Assembly: GCA_016201865.1 (NCBI GenBank)
Contig: JACQCA010000023.1
Span: 1-45,485 of the forward strand
Reading direction: 5' to 3'
DNA length: 45,485 nt
From: Nitrospirota bacterium
Lineage (GTDB): Bacteria; Nitrospirota; Nitrospiria; JACQBZ01
The translations under genes and the position numbers were made by a program. The notes below the pieces were generated by a model. It saw only the letters and a program-made list of their open reading frames with translations, searched no databases and had not been told where the DNA came from. Below, piece after piece: positions 23,157 through 31,461 of the stretch. Positions within the stretch are counted from its first letter, which is position 1. Each line of letters starts with the position of its first letter.

Positions 23157-25334
23157 GTGACCGCGGAGAAAAACATCCATCTGTCCGTAAACGAACATGG
23201 TCTCTGCCATGTCGAGTTCGATGTCGCCGGTAAAACGGTCAACCTGATATCGCCCGACGTTCTCATGGAGCTTTCGACCGCCGTGGACTCGATTCGTTCC
23301 GATCCACGCGTTAAAGGCGTTGTTTTTCTAAGCCGCAAATTGGATCATTTCATCGGCGGAGCCGAGATTGATGTCCGGAAATTTCTGAACGATCTCGACG
23401 CGACGCTGGCCTTCGTGGACCAGGGCCGGACCGTCTATCAAAGGATCGCCGAAATTTCCGTTCCCACGTTGGCCGCCGTCCACGGCGCCTGTTTGGGCGG
23501 CGGGTTGGAATTAGCGCTGGCCTGTCGTTATCGTCTGGCATCGGATTACCGAAAAACACGCATTGGGCTTCCGGAGGTTCTGCTCGGCATTCTTCCGGCC
23601 TGGGGCGGAACGACGCGGCTTCCCCACCTGATCGGCCTTTCGGCCTCGCTGGATCTGCTGTTGACGGGAAAGCAGCTGGACGCGAGGCGGGCCGAGCGGA
23701 TCGGCCTAGTGGATCGGGTCATCACCTCGAAAGAGGTTCCTACGCAGGCCGACCGGTTTCTGTACGAAATTCTATCCTCGGGCGACTCCATGGATCGAAA
23801 AATCGGATCGGCGCGCATGCGCGCTCAGAACGGGCTTATGACGCGCTTCTTGAACCGGACCGCTTTGGGAAGGGCTGTTGTCTTTCAACAGGCCCGCAAG
23901 AACGTCATGAAGCTTACAAAAAACCGCTATCCTGCCCATCTAAAAATCATCGAGGTGGTTCAAGCGGGGATGGCGAAACCGATCGACCGGGCGCTCCATC
24001 TTGAACAGGAGGCCATGAACGTGCTGATCCGCGAGGACGTGACGCAAAACCTTTTGCACGTCTTCTCATTAAGGACGCATGCCGGGAAACTTTCAAAAGA
24101 GATGAAGGGCGCCGAAACAATTCCGAAGATCCGAAAGACCGGCATCCTGGGTGCGGGTGCGATGGGTTCCGGGATCGCTCAATGGCTCCTCCAGCACGAA
24201 TTTCAGGTTCGGCTGCGGGATCTCAATGAAGAAGCGATCGCCAAGGGGATCAAGAACATCAACGGGTTGTTTGAAAAACTCGTCTCCCGTAAACGGATGC
24301 GCCCGGAAGAAAAAGAAGACCGGATGCGTCTCCTCTCGGCCACGACGGGTTATTCCGGGTTTTCGACCTGTGATCTGATCATCGAGGCGGTGGCCGAAAA
24401 AATGGAGGTGAAACAGCGGGTCATCCGCGAACTCCAGGAGGTCGCGGGCGACCGCGCGATCTTTGCCACAAACACCTCCGCTCTCTCGGTCACAACGATG
24501 GCCGAGGCATCGAGGCGGCCGGATCGCGTGTTGGGACTGCATTTCTTCAACCCGGTTTCACAGATGCCTTTGGTCGAACTGGTCAAAGGAAAACAGACAT
24601 CGAACGAAACACTCGCGGCCGGCGTGGCCTTTGTCAAACAGATCGGAAAGACACCGCTGATTGTATCCGACAGCCCGGGTTTCCTGGTCAACCGGATTCT
24701 GATGGCCTATGCAAATGAAGCCGGCCTGCTTTTGGAAGAAGGGGCCCCGGTGGAGGGGGTCGACCGCGCGATGGAGGTCTTCGGAATGCCGATGGGGCCG
24801 TTTACGATGATGGATGTGGTTGGGCTGGATATTGCCCATCACACCGCCGAAACGATCCGGGCGGCGCTGCATCTTGATTCGGAACAACAGTCGCATATCG
24901 GCGACCGGTTATTTGAGGCCGGACGGCTTGGAAAAAAGACGGGGCGAGGTTTTTATCGGTATGAAGGGCGACAAAAGCACGGCAACCCCGAATTAGAGGC
25001 CGTCTTGGCCGCCGTGAGGAAAGAGCGCGACATGTCTCCCCGCTCCGATATCAACGATCAAGAGATCACGGAGCGTCTGATGCTGATCATGATCAACACG
25101 GCCGCATGGTGTCTTGAAAAGGGAGTGGTTGAAGGTCCCGGCGATGTTGATTTAGGACTTATTATGGGCGCCGGTTTTCCGCCATTTAGAGGTGGATTAT
25201 TAAAGTATTACGATAAGATTGGCCTGTCCATGATTAAAGAGCGGCTCGACCGTTATACCGGATCGGCCGGAAGTCGCTTCTCTCCCGCCCGGATGATTAC
25301 CGAACGGGCCCAACAGGCGAAGGGTTTCTACTAA
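23157..25334 (+). CDS. Enoyl-CoA hydratase / 3-hydroxyacyl-CoA dehydrogenase (FadB/FadJ-like)
   Basis: 725 residues. The N-terminal crotonase domain (about 1-200) has the oxyanion-hole block HGACLGGGLELALACRYRLA and the Glu-containing PEVLLGILPAWGGTTRLP. The NAD-binding 3-hydroxyacyl-CoA dehydrogenase starts at about 325 with ILGAGAMGSGIAQWL, followed by HFFNPVSQMPLVELV and the C-terminal dimerisation domains. It performs hydration and oxidation in beta-oxidation, paired with the upstream thiolase. The start is GTG 23157 with GAGAGGAG overlapping the thiolase end. It overlaps the convergent glgP by 4 nt. Confidence 0.93.
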   Translation: MTAEKNIHLSVNEHGLCHVEFDVAGKTVNLISPDVLMELSTAVDSIRSDPRVKGVVFLSRKLDHFIGGAEIDVRKFLNDLDATLAFVDQGRTVYQRIAEISVPTLAAVHGACLGGGLELALACRYRLASDYRKTRIGLPEVLLGILPAWGGTTRLPHLIGLSASLDLLLTGKQLDARRAERIGLVDRVITSKEVPTQADRFLYEILSSGDSMDRKIGSARMRAQNGLMTRFLNRTALGRAVVFQQARKNVMKLTKNRYPAHLKIIEVVQAGMAKPIDRALHLEQEAMNVLIREDVTQNLLHVFSLRTHAGKLSKEMKGAETIPKIRKTGILGAGAMGSGIAQWLLQHEFQVRLRDLNEEAIAKGIKNINGLFEKLVSRKRMRPEEKEDRMRLLSATTGYSGFSTCDLIIEAVAEKMEVKQRVIRELQEVAGDRAIFATNTSALSVTTMAEASRRPDRVLGLHFFNPVSQMPLVELVKGKQTSNETLAAGVAFVKQIGKTPLIVSDSPGFLVNRILMAYANEAGLLLEEGAPVEGVDRAMEVFGMPMGPFTMMDVVGLDIAHHTAETIRAALHLDSEQQSHIGDRLFEAGRLGKKTGRGFYRYEGRQKHGNPELEAVLAAVRKERDMSPRSDINDQEITERLMLIMINTAAWCLEKGVVEGPGDVDLGLIMGAGFPPFRGGLLKYYDKIGLSMIKERLDRYTGSAGSRFSPARMITERAQQAKGFY

Positions 25335-27022
25335 AGCGACAGGTAAGCGTTCGTGACGTACTCCTGGACCATGCGCTGTGTGTTGAAGAAGGAGGCGTTC
25401 AACGCGATGCTGTGTTTCATGATATTGATATACCTCTCTCGGTCCCGGTAGAACATCGGGATGACGACATGCTCCAGCTTATGGTAGAGATTGGCCGCAT
25501 CCCGATTCCGGTCATCCCCTTCCGTTGGCTTACCGTCCTCGGCGATGGCCCAACCGGTCACCCCCTCCATGTGGCCCTCCGCCCACCAGCCGTCCAGGAC
25601 ACTCAATTGCGGAACGCCGTTGTGGCAGGCCTTCATCCCGCTTGTTCCGGAGGCCTCCAGTGGACTGATCGGCGTGTTAAGCCAGAGATCCACACCGGAC
25701 GTGATCAGTTTCCCCATCTCCATATCGTAGTTGGAAAGATAAATCATCTTGATATGGTTTTTGAGCGCCCACTGTGACTGGAATATCTTTGTGATAATCG
25801 CCTTCGCCTCATGATCCTGGGGATGGGCCTTTCCGGCATAGATGATTTGGAAGGGGCCCACCTCCGTCGCGATCTTCTTCAATCCTGCGATATCGTGAAA
25901 GAGCAGATCCGCCCGCTTGTAGACCGCGGCCCGCCGTGCGAAGCCGATCGTGAAGACCGGGACGTCCATGCCCGCCTTCTCTTTATGGTTGACGAGGTCC
26001 AGAAGCGCCTGTTTGGCTTCGAGATGGGCAGCCCAAACCGCCTCTTTGGGGATGCCCAGCGCATGTCGAAGCATGAAACTGTCCTGTCTCCAGCCGGGAA
26101 GGTAGTGGTCGAAAAGTTTTTGGAAAGGCTCGGAGGTCCAGGTGACGGAATGGACCCCGTTGGTGATGAACTGAATCGGATGGCCCGGGAACATGGCGCG
26201 GGCCACATCGCCGTGCTTCCGGGCTACGCCGTTGATGTAACCGCTCAGGTGGAGCGCAAGTCGGGTCATGTCGAGACCGTCACTGCCGTGAAAACCGTTT
26301 AGATGAAGGATCTCCCGCTCCCCCAGAATGGATCGTGCGAGGTCCGGAGGGAAGCGGTCATGCCCGGCCGCTACCGGAGTATGTGTGGTAAAGACGCATT
26401 GACGCCGGACCGACTCGATCGTCTCGGGATCCGTCTCCCGCTTATCGAGTCTTCGACGCGCCTCATTGAGGAGGTCCAAGATCAGCAGGCTGGCATGGCC
26501 TTCATTGATATGGTATTTCTTGATCGCATGGTAGCCCAACTCCCGGAGCATCCGGATACCGCCCATGCCCAAAATCACCTCCTGACACAACCGGTATCGT
26601 GAGTCGCCACCGTACAGGTTGCCGGTCAGTGAGCGGTCGCGCGGATCGTTATCATCCATATTGGCATCTAAAAAATAGACGGGAACCGTGAATCCCCGAT
26701 TTCCGCGCAATTCGTACTTCCAGGCCCGAATCTTAACCGAGCGATTCTCAATCTCAACCTTGGCCACGGCCTGAAGGGGCTCAAGGAAATCCCGCGGATC
26801 CCAATCTACGGACTCCTCTAATTGATTCCCGTGTTCATCCAGCTTCTGGTGGAAGTATCCCTTTTCGTGGAGCAGTGTCACCGCCACAATCGGGACATTC
26901 AGATCGGCCGCCGATTTGAGCAGATCGCCCGCCAAGATCCCCAGGCCGCCGCTGTAGGTTGGGATCCCATTATAAAGGGCGATTTCCATCGAAAAGTAAG
27001 CTATGGCGCGTTCTTGAATCAT
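25331..27022 (-). CDS. glgP: Alpha-glucan phosphorylase (GlgP family, short type)
   Basis: About 563 residues from ATG 27022, chosen because AAAGG lies 7 nt upstream; the frame opens 21 nt earlier. It degrades glycogen/maltodextrin to glucose-1-phosphate with PLP. The short TIGR02094-like type begins IAYFSMEIALYNGIPTYSGG, and FTTHTPVAAGHDRFP and FITNGVHSVTW follow. The PLP-lysine motif is EASGTSGMKACHNG (about residue 460). Convergent with fadB. Confidence 0.93.
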   Translation of the reverse strand: MIQERAIAYFSMEIALYNGIPTYSGGLGILAGDLLKSAADLNVPIVAVTLLHEKGYFHQKLDEHGNQLEESVDWDPRDFLEPLQAVAKVEIENRSVKIRAWKYELRGNRGFTVPVYFLDANMDDNDPRDRSLTGNLYGGDSRYRLCQEVILGMGGIRMLRELGYHAIKKYHINEGHASLLILDLLNEARRRLDKRETDPETIESVRRQCVFTTHTPVAAGHDRFPPDLARSILGEREILHLNGFHGSDGLDMTRLALHLSGYINGVARKHGDVARAMFPGHPIQFITNGVHSVTWTSEPFQKLFDHYLPGWRQDSFMLRHALGIPKEAVWAAHLEAKQALLDLVNHKEKAGMDVPVFTIGFARRAAVYKRADLLFHDIAGLKKIATEVGPFQIIYAGKAHPQDHEAKAIITKIFQSQWALKNHIKMIYLSNYDMEMGKLITSGVDLWLNTPISPLEASGTSGMKACHNGVPQLSVLDGWWAEGHMEGVTGWAIAEDGKPTEGDDRNRDAANLYHKLEHVVIPMFYRDRERYINIMKHSIALNASFFNTQRMVQEYVTNAYLSL

Positions 27023-27124
27023 GGCCGGACCTTTCCCAATCATGCGATTAACAGGGATAAGAGTGGTATTGGAATTGTGTTAAAACAAGACAGTATGAAT
27101 GAGGTTCTCTTCAAAACGGATTTA

Positions 27125-27154
27125 AGAATAGCACAACAGGTAGGCGCAAATCAA
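27125..27154 (-). promoter_or_regulatory. Possible promoter of glgP
   Basis: The minus strand has TTGATT at 27154-27149, an 18-nt spacer and TATTCT at 27130-27125, in the 198-nt gap between the DUF3386 gene and glgP. The match is moderate. Confidence 0.35.
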
Positions 27155-27220
27155 GGCCCATCCACAATTTATAGGGGGCTTGCACCGCCGATGATTATAT
27201 CTGGGCCCGTCCGGGCGGCG

Positions 27221-27898
27221 CTACAGGAGTCGGTGATGCTCAAAACGCATCCGACGCGTGATCACCTCCCCGTTTTCATTGAAGCTAACCCGTCGGATGC
27301 CCGGAAGGTAGATACCGTTCACGACGGCATGGCTATCCGCATAGGTTTCAACCTGTCTCAACGCGCCGTCTGCGGGTGAGAAATAGAAAACCGTGTAACG
27401 GGTGGTCAAGGCCTTTCCATCCGGTGTGGTCAGACTGTCCTCGACATTGATTGTAAACTTGACCCGTTCCATGCTGCGGTTGATTTGCGTGATCCGGTCG
27501 TCTTTAATCCGGTACCGGGAATTCATCCCGTCGCCATGGATGATCAGCAGACGGCCCATCGGATGATGATCCTCCTCTCCCAAAACGAGGGAATATTTCC
27601 CATCTGATTCTTCAAAGGAACGCGGGCTGCGGTGAACCGCCATCATGCCGACCTGGCCTTCGACCCATTTCCGCAGATCATCTTCTTTTAACTGAACCGT
27701 CGCCTCACGCGCCGATTTCACCGTGACGCCGCCTTCAGAAACGCGTCCGCCTTCCTCGCAAATCAGGTCGGCCGTGAATCCCTTAAAATCCGGCGGCCAG
27801 CGCAAGGTCTTCTCGAAGGCCTTTCGCAACAGATCGCGCGCGGCCGGATCGTCCGCTACGGCTGCGGCAGCCTCATTTTTCAGTTGATGCATCTCCAT
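27221..27898 (-). CDS. DUF3386-like protein
   Basis: About 225 residues from ATG 27898, which has AAAGGAG upstream; the frame is open to 28015 but that part overlaps the ChaN gene in another frame. No signal peptide or membrane segment. Blocks such as LRKAFEKTLRWPPDFKGFTADL and YTVFYFSPADGALRQVETYADSH resemble the DUF3386 family known from cyanobacteria and some Nitrospira; function unknown. It follows the ChaN-PDZ gene closely (37 nt), so the two may be co-transcribed. Confidence 0.65.
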   Translation of the reverse strand: MEMHQLKNEAAAAVADDPAARDLLRKAFEKTLRWPPDFKGFTADLICEEGGRVSEGGVTVKSAREATVQLKEDDLRKWVEGQVGMMAVHRSPRSFEESDGKYSLVLGEEDHHPMGRLLIIHGDGMNSRYRIKDDRITQINRSMERVKFTINVEDSLTTPDGKALTTRYTVFYFSPADGALRQVETYADSHAVVNGIYLPGIRRVSFNENGEVITRRMRFEHHRLL

Positions 27899-27935
27899 GA
27901 TTTTCTCCTTTATGGGTTGGCCCGTGGTTAAAATC

Positions 27936-29159
27936 TCACTGAGTCTTGTTCTCCAATTCGAACTGCGCCTCAAGATCAATCGTCTGTTCCCCACGGCGGA
28001 TCCGGAGATCGGCACGGTCGCCGGCCTGTTTCAGGCTCATGAGATGGGTCAGGTCAAACGGTCTCATAATCGGCTGCCCGTCGAAAGAGACGATGATGTC
28101 CCCTTCCAGAATGCCGATCTTGGATGCGGTCGATCTCGGCATTACCTTACGAACGGCCACCCCTTTTTCGGTTCCGTCGATTTGAACCCCCAGGTGGACA
28201 ATCCGGTCCTCCAGGTCCTCGTAACCCACGGCCCAGACGAAGTCGGCCAGGTAAAGCGGGATCGAAACCGGTTTCACATCCATGATAAGCTCTGTTCGAT
28301 TCTCCGGCAGCTTGGCGGTGTACGGCATCACGATGGCGTACGGTTCCGGAAGGCGTTTGAAGGCCCTGCGCGGAACTCCGAAACCGTAATTGACATGAAA
28401 TCCGCCGGTGAAGACCACCATCTTTCTCCCCTGGCCTTCCGGACCGGCCAGGTAGGTCGCCGCGGTCTGGGCCATCGTCTCGTCCCAGATCAACATCGTC
28501 TGGTAGAATCGCTCAAAACCCTCCTTCCCATGGGCATGGCCCCCAAAAACCGCTTCAAGCGAGTCTCGGTGGTAGGTATCATTGCGATCCATTTCGGGCA
28601 GCTCTTTCTTCAGGTCCTCCGGCAATCCGTTCGTTCCCTTCTCCATGACCGCTCGGACGAGACGTTCGGATGCGTTCAACGCGACCAAAGGAATCTTTCG
28701 GTCGCGCACATAACGGAGAATGTCCCGGTAATAAGTGTAAGACTGATCCCAATTGGCATGCCATTCGTCCATAAACGCCTTTTCGTCCAGTTCCCCCCGG
28801 CTCCATCGATCCAATTGTTTTTGGGACGGCCTCTGAAACATCTCCATTCCCACGGCCACCCGTCCGGGAAAGCGTTCCGATAGGCCTTTTAAAATCTCCA
28901 ACTCGACCTGATGGTCTTTGACATTGGTATGGGTCTCTCCCACATAAACGACACGCGCGCCCGACAGGATCTGAAACATCTGCTCTTTCGTCACCTCGAT
29001 CCCGGTCGGCAGATGCAGAATCGTTCCCTCCGTGAGCGTGTCGAGCGGACGGTACGGTGATACCGAGAAGGCCTGTCTGTCATTTACCGGAGAATGGACG
29101 GCGCAGCCTGTTCCAAGAATAATTAAAAATACGATGAAGAGCGTAGTCATCCGGATCAT
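27936..29159 (-). CDS. ChaN-type lipoprotein with a C-terminal PDZ domain
   Basis: 407 residues. The N-terminal lipoprotein-type signal is MIRMTTLFIVFLIILGTGC (Cys19). The central ChaN/DUF399 domain has ARVVYVGETHTNVKDHQVEL, VAVGMEMFQRPSQKQLDRW and VVFTGGFHVNYGFGVPRR, a family linked to haem-binding iron-regulated lipoproteins. A PDZ domain (about 320-400) contains VRKVMPRSTASKIGILEGD and IVSFDGQPI. The PDZ fusion suggests recruitment to a protease or envelope complex. A haem-related role fits a cell making many cytochromes c, but is inference. Confidence 0.85.
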   Translation of the reverse strand: MIRMTTLFIVFLIILGTGCAVHSPVNDRQAFSVSPYRPLDTLTEGTILHLPTGIEVTKEQMFQILSGARVVYVGETHTNVKDHQVELEILKGLSERFPGRVAVGMEMFQRPSQKQLDRWSRGELDEKAFMDEWHANWDQSYTYYRDILRYVRDRKIPLVALNASERLVRAVMEKGTNGLPEDLKKELPEMDRNDTYHRDSLEAVFGGHAHGKEGFERFYQTMLIWDETMAQTAATYLAGPEGQGRKMVVFTGGFHVNYGFGVPRRAFKRLPEPYAIVMPYTAKLPENRTELIMDVKPVSIPLYLADFVWAVGYEDLEDRIVHLGVQIDGTEKGVAVRKVMPRSTASKIGILEGDIIVSFDGQPIMRPFDLTHLMSLKQAGDRADLRIRRGEQTIDLEAQFELENKTQ

Positions 29160-29268
29160 TTCATCTCCAGGGGTTAATCATCCTCTGCCGACTCAACAGG
29201 TGAAAACCGATCTTATCACATAACCCTGCAAAACTGTCAAGAAAAGAGGCGAATCGACCCGTATAAGA

Positions 29269-30471
29269 TTATCCTCGGTGATGCACGCGGGCCGGCATAC
29301 GCCAGGCCAGAATCACACCGGGCCATGAGGTCACAAAGGCGATCAAAAAAAATACGGTAAAACCTACGCCGGCCGCCACAAAGCCGCTGACGCCTCCGGC
29401 CAGCGTAGCCGGCACGGACATCAGTGCAGAGCCGATCGCAAAGTGAGTGGCTTGAAACTCACGTTGACAACGCTGCATTAAGAAGACAAGAAGCGCCGCT
29501 GTTCCGAGACCGGCCGCCACCTGTTCGAAGGCGATCACAAGACTCACCCCCAACAAACCGGGTTTTACGTAAGCCATCCATGCGTACGCCGGAATCGCCA
29601 AACTTTGGATGAGGGTAAAAGGGAAAAAACAGGGGCGCAATCCCATGCGGCTGATGATCACGCCGCCGAACAATGCGCCGGCGATGCTTGTGACGGTGCC
29701 CAGTGTTCCGGATAAAAACCCACGCGCGGCGGTGTCATATCCCAGGTCTCTCAAGAGCGGCGTCGCCATCGCAAACATCATCGCATCCCCGGCCCGAAAT
29801 AGGAGAATAAAAGATAGAATCATCACGATGTGCGGTTGTCGTAGATAGGTCATAAAGGCCTCCCGGACCACCAAAACCTTCAGAACGTTTCTCGGCGTCG
29901 GGACTTTCGGCAAGAGCAGATGATGAAGCAGACCCAGAACGGCCATGATCCCCCCGGCCGTCAAAAAACAGGTCGCCCATGAAACCATCCCGGCCAGCAC
30001 CACCAGGGCGCCGTTGCCTACCAATAAAGCGATTCGGTAGGCAGCCACCCGGACGCCGGAAAAGGCCGCCTGATCCACGTCGTTCAGCGACTGAATATAA
30101 TATCCGTCCACGGCAATGTCATGGGTTGCGGCCAGAAATGCAACGATCAAAAATATCTTGGCCGCCAAAGCCAGATCAAAATTCATGGCCGGCCAGGTCA
30201 GAAACGCCGCAACCAAAGCGATCATCAGCTCAAGACTCACGAGCCAACTCTTTTTGAAGCTCAACAGATCAATCAGGGGGCTCCATAAAAACTTGAAGTT
30301 CCAGGCCAGGCCATAGAGTGAGGTCAATCCAATCGCCTGAAGACTCGCCCCTGCTGCGGTAAAAAATTGGGAAGAGATTTGATGCACGATGGAGTACGGC
30401 AAACCTTCGGCAAAGTACGTGCTCATCGTCCAAAGGGCCGTTGACGAACGGCGAGGGGCCGGCGGCATCAT
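29269..30471 (-). CDS. AmpG-like MFS permease
   Basis: 400 residues, about 12 hydrophobic segments. N-terminal YFAEGLPYSIV and VAFLAATHDIAVDGYYIQ are signatures of the AmpG / acetyl-CoA transporter branch of MFS. AmpG imports anhydromuropeptides for peptidoglycan recycling, but substrates of distant members vary. It begins 6 nt after the PilZ gene, so both are probably one transcript. Two adjacent ATGs (30471, 30468). Confidence 0.82.
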   Translation of the reverse strand: MMPPAPRRSSTALWTMSTYFAEGLPYSIVHQISSQFFTAAGASLQAIGLTSLYGLAWNFKFLWSPLIDLLSFKKSWLVSLELMIALVAAFLTWPAMNFDLALAAKIFLIVAFLAATHDIAVDGYYIQSLNDVDQAAFSGVRVAAYRIALLVGNGALVVLAGMVSWATCFLTAGGIMAVLGLLHHLLLPKVPTPRNVLKVLVVREAFMTYLRQPHIVMILSFILLFRAGDAMMFAMATPLLRDLGYDTAARGFLSGTLGTVTSIAGALFGGVIISRMGLRPCFFPFTLIQSLAIPAYAWMAYVKPGLLGVSLVIAFEQVAAGLGTAALLVFLMQRCQREFQATHFAIGSALMSVPATLAGGVSGFVAAGVGFTVFFLIAFVTSWPGVILAWRMPARVHHRG

Positions 30472-30477
30472 CGACGG

Positions 30478-30822
30478 CTACGCATCCTCGCGGCTTCGGA
30501 GAGATGAAATTCGGGGATGGTAATATTCATCGGTGTCTAAAAATTCCACGCCCAGGACGGTTTCGTCCTGCTGTTTCTTAATCCAGCGAACCCTTCCGAC
30601 CAAAAGTTCGTCGGCCCAGATCTCGTTCAGATGTTTTAGCTGACAACGGATGAGGAGGCGGTTATCAACGTAGACCGGAAGATCCTCCGTGGTCTGAATG
30701 CAGATGCAGGAGCCTGCGTAGGAAATATCCCGCATCATGCCGGTAAAACAGACCGTGTCGGTTGAGGCCTGTACGCGAAGCTGTTTATAGGGAAAGACAC
30801 GTGAATGGGATCTCGGCTTCAT
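30478..30822 (-). CDS. PilZ domain protein (c-di-GMP receptor)
   Basis: About 114 residues from ATG 30822, which has GGAGGG 5 nt upstream; an in-frame GTG at 30828 is less likely. The c-di-GMP-binding signature is complete: RSHSR (RxxxR) near the N-terminus, then DISYAG (DxSxxG) about 25 residues later, followed by a beta-barrel ending VLGVEFLDT. Stand-alone PilZ protein. Co-transcription with the AmpG-like gene suggests the permease or envelope recycling may be tied to cyclic dinucleotide signalling (inference). Confidence 0.88.
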   Translation of the reverse strand: MKPRSHSRVFPYKQLRVQASTDTVCFTGMMRDISYAGSCICIQTTEDLPVYVDNRLLIRCQLKHLNEIWADELLVGRVRWIKKQQDETVLGVEFLDTDEYYHPRISSLRSREDA

Positions 30823-30843
30823 ACGCACCCTCCATGCCGAAAT

Positions 30844-30871
30844 TTACACCTTTTTCGCTTCCCCTGTCAAT
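30844..30871 (-). promoter_or_regulatory. Promoter of pilZ-ampG
   Basis: The minus strand has consensus TTGACA at 30871-30866, a 16-nt spacer and TGTAAA at 30849-30844. Transcription would start near 30837, giving a leader of only about 15 nt that just holds the ribosome-binding site. Confidence 0.5.
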
Positions 30872-30920
30872 CATTCCAATCGGTGTGATTAGCGGTTACG
30901 AATAAGCGGAGAGGCCGTTT

Positions 30921-30961
30921 CAAAACAGAAAAGAGGCACGACGCCTTCTGCGCCGTGCCTC
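30921..30961 (-). terminator. Intrinsic terminator after the respiratory cluster
   Basis: The minus strand forms GAGGCACGGCGC / GGCGTCGTGCCTC with an AGAA loop (30961-30933), followed by TTTTCTGTTTTG. It lies 21 nt after the small exported protein and insulates the cytochrome cluster from pilZ. Confidence 0.85.
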
Positions 30962-30981
30962 ATCACAAAACAAAATATAGA

Positions 30982-31251
30982 CTACTTTTTCGCTTCCGCG
31001 GCCTTGATCGATTTAGCATGACCCTTCGTCACATCCACCGTGACTTGGTCTCCTGCTTTGACCTCGCCGGTCTTCTGAGTGGTATTGTCAAAATGGATCT
31101 TGTGTTCCTTGCCCTTCTTGTCCTTCACGAAATAGAATGAGCCTTTATCGTCGATCTTCGTCAGCTCGCCCGTGATCATGCCGGCCCAGCTCAAGCCGAC
31201 AAAAGACAGGACAACCACCGCCATGACCAGACTGGATAAAATCCGCTTCAT
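30982..31251 (-). CDS. Small exported beta-rich protein
   Basis: 89 residues. A clear Sec signal peptide (KRILSSLVMAVVVLSFVGLSWA, cleavage near residue 23) precedes a mature domain of about 65 residues beginning GMITGELTKIDDKGSFYFV, an OB- or SH3-like beta pattern, and ending in a Lys/Ala-rich tail. Such small periplasmic proteins occur in many Nitrospirota and proteobacteria; no function known. Strong ribosome-binding site AGGAGGTGA. Own promoter and terminator make it likely monocistronic. Confidence 0.8.
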   Translation of the reverse strand: MKRILSSLVMAVVVLSFVGLSWAGMITGELTKIDDKGSFYFVKDKKGKEHKIHFDNTTQKTGEVKAGDQVTVDVTKGHAKSIKAAEAKK

Positions 31252-31328
31252 TGATCTTCACCTCCTCTCGATTAGAAAACCCCGATTCATTCTGTAATGC
31301 AGTTATGGTGCCACGTCCGAATCCTTGA

Positions 31329-31334
31329 ATTATA
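31329..31334 (-). promoter_or_regulatory. Perfect -10 box for the small exported protein
   Basis: TATAAT on the minus strand at 31334-31329, about 78 nt ahead of the ATG at 31251. The -35 position reads GGAACG, a poor sigma-70 match. The remaining gap to 31461 holds no gene. Confidence 0.45.
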
Positions 31335-31461
31335 TCGTCTTTTAAAATAACCGTTCCATATGCATGCCGGATTTACGGCACAAATACCTCTTTTAAGGTA
31401 GGATCACGGGTATGCCGGTCCTGGTCGGGGAATAAAATCCCGTAGGTTGATTCCTAAACCG

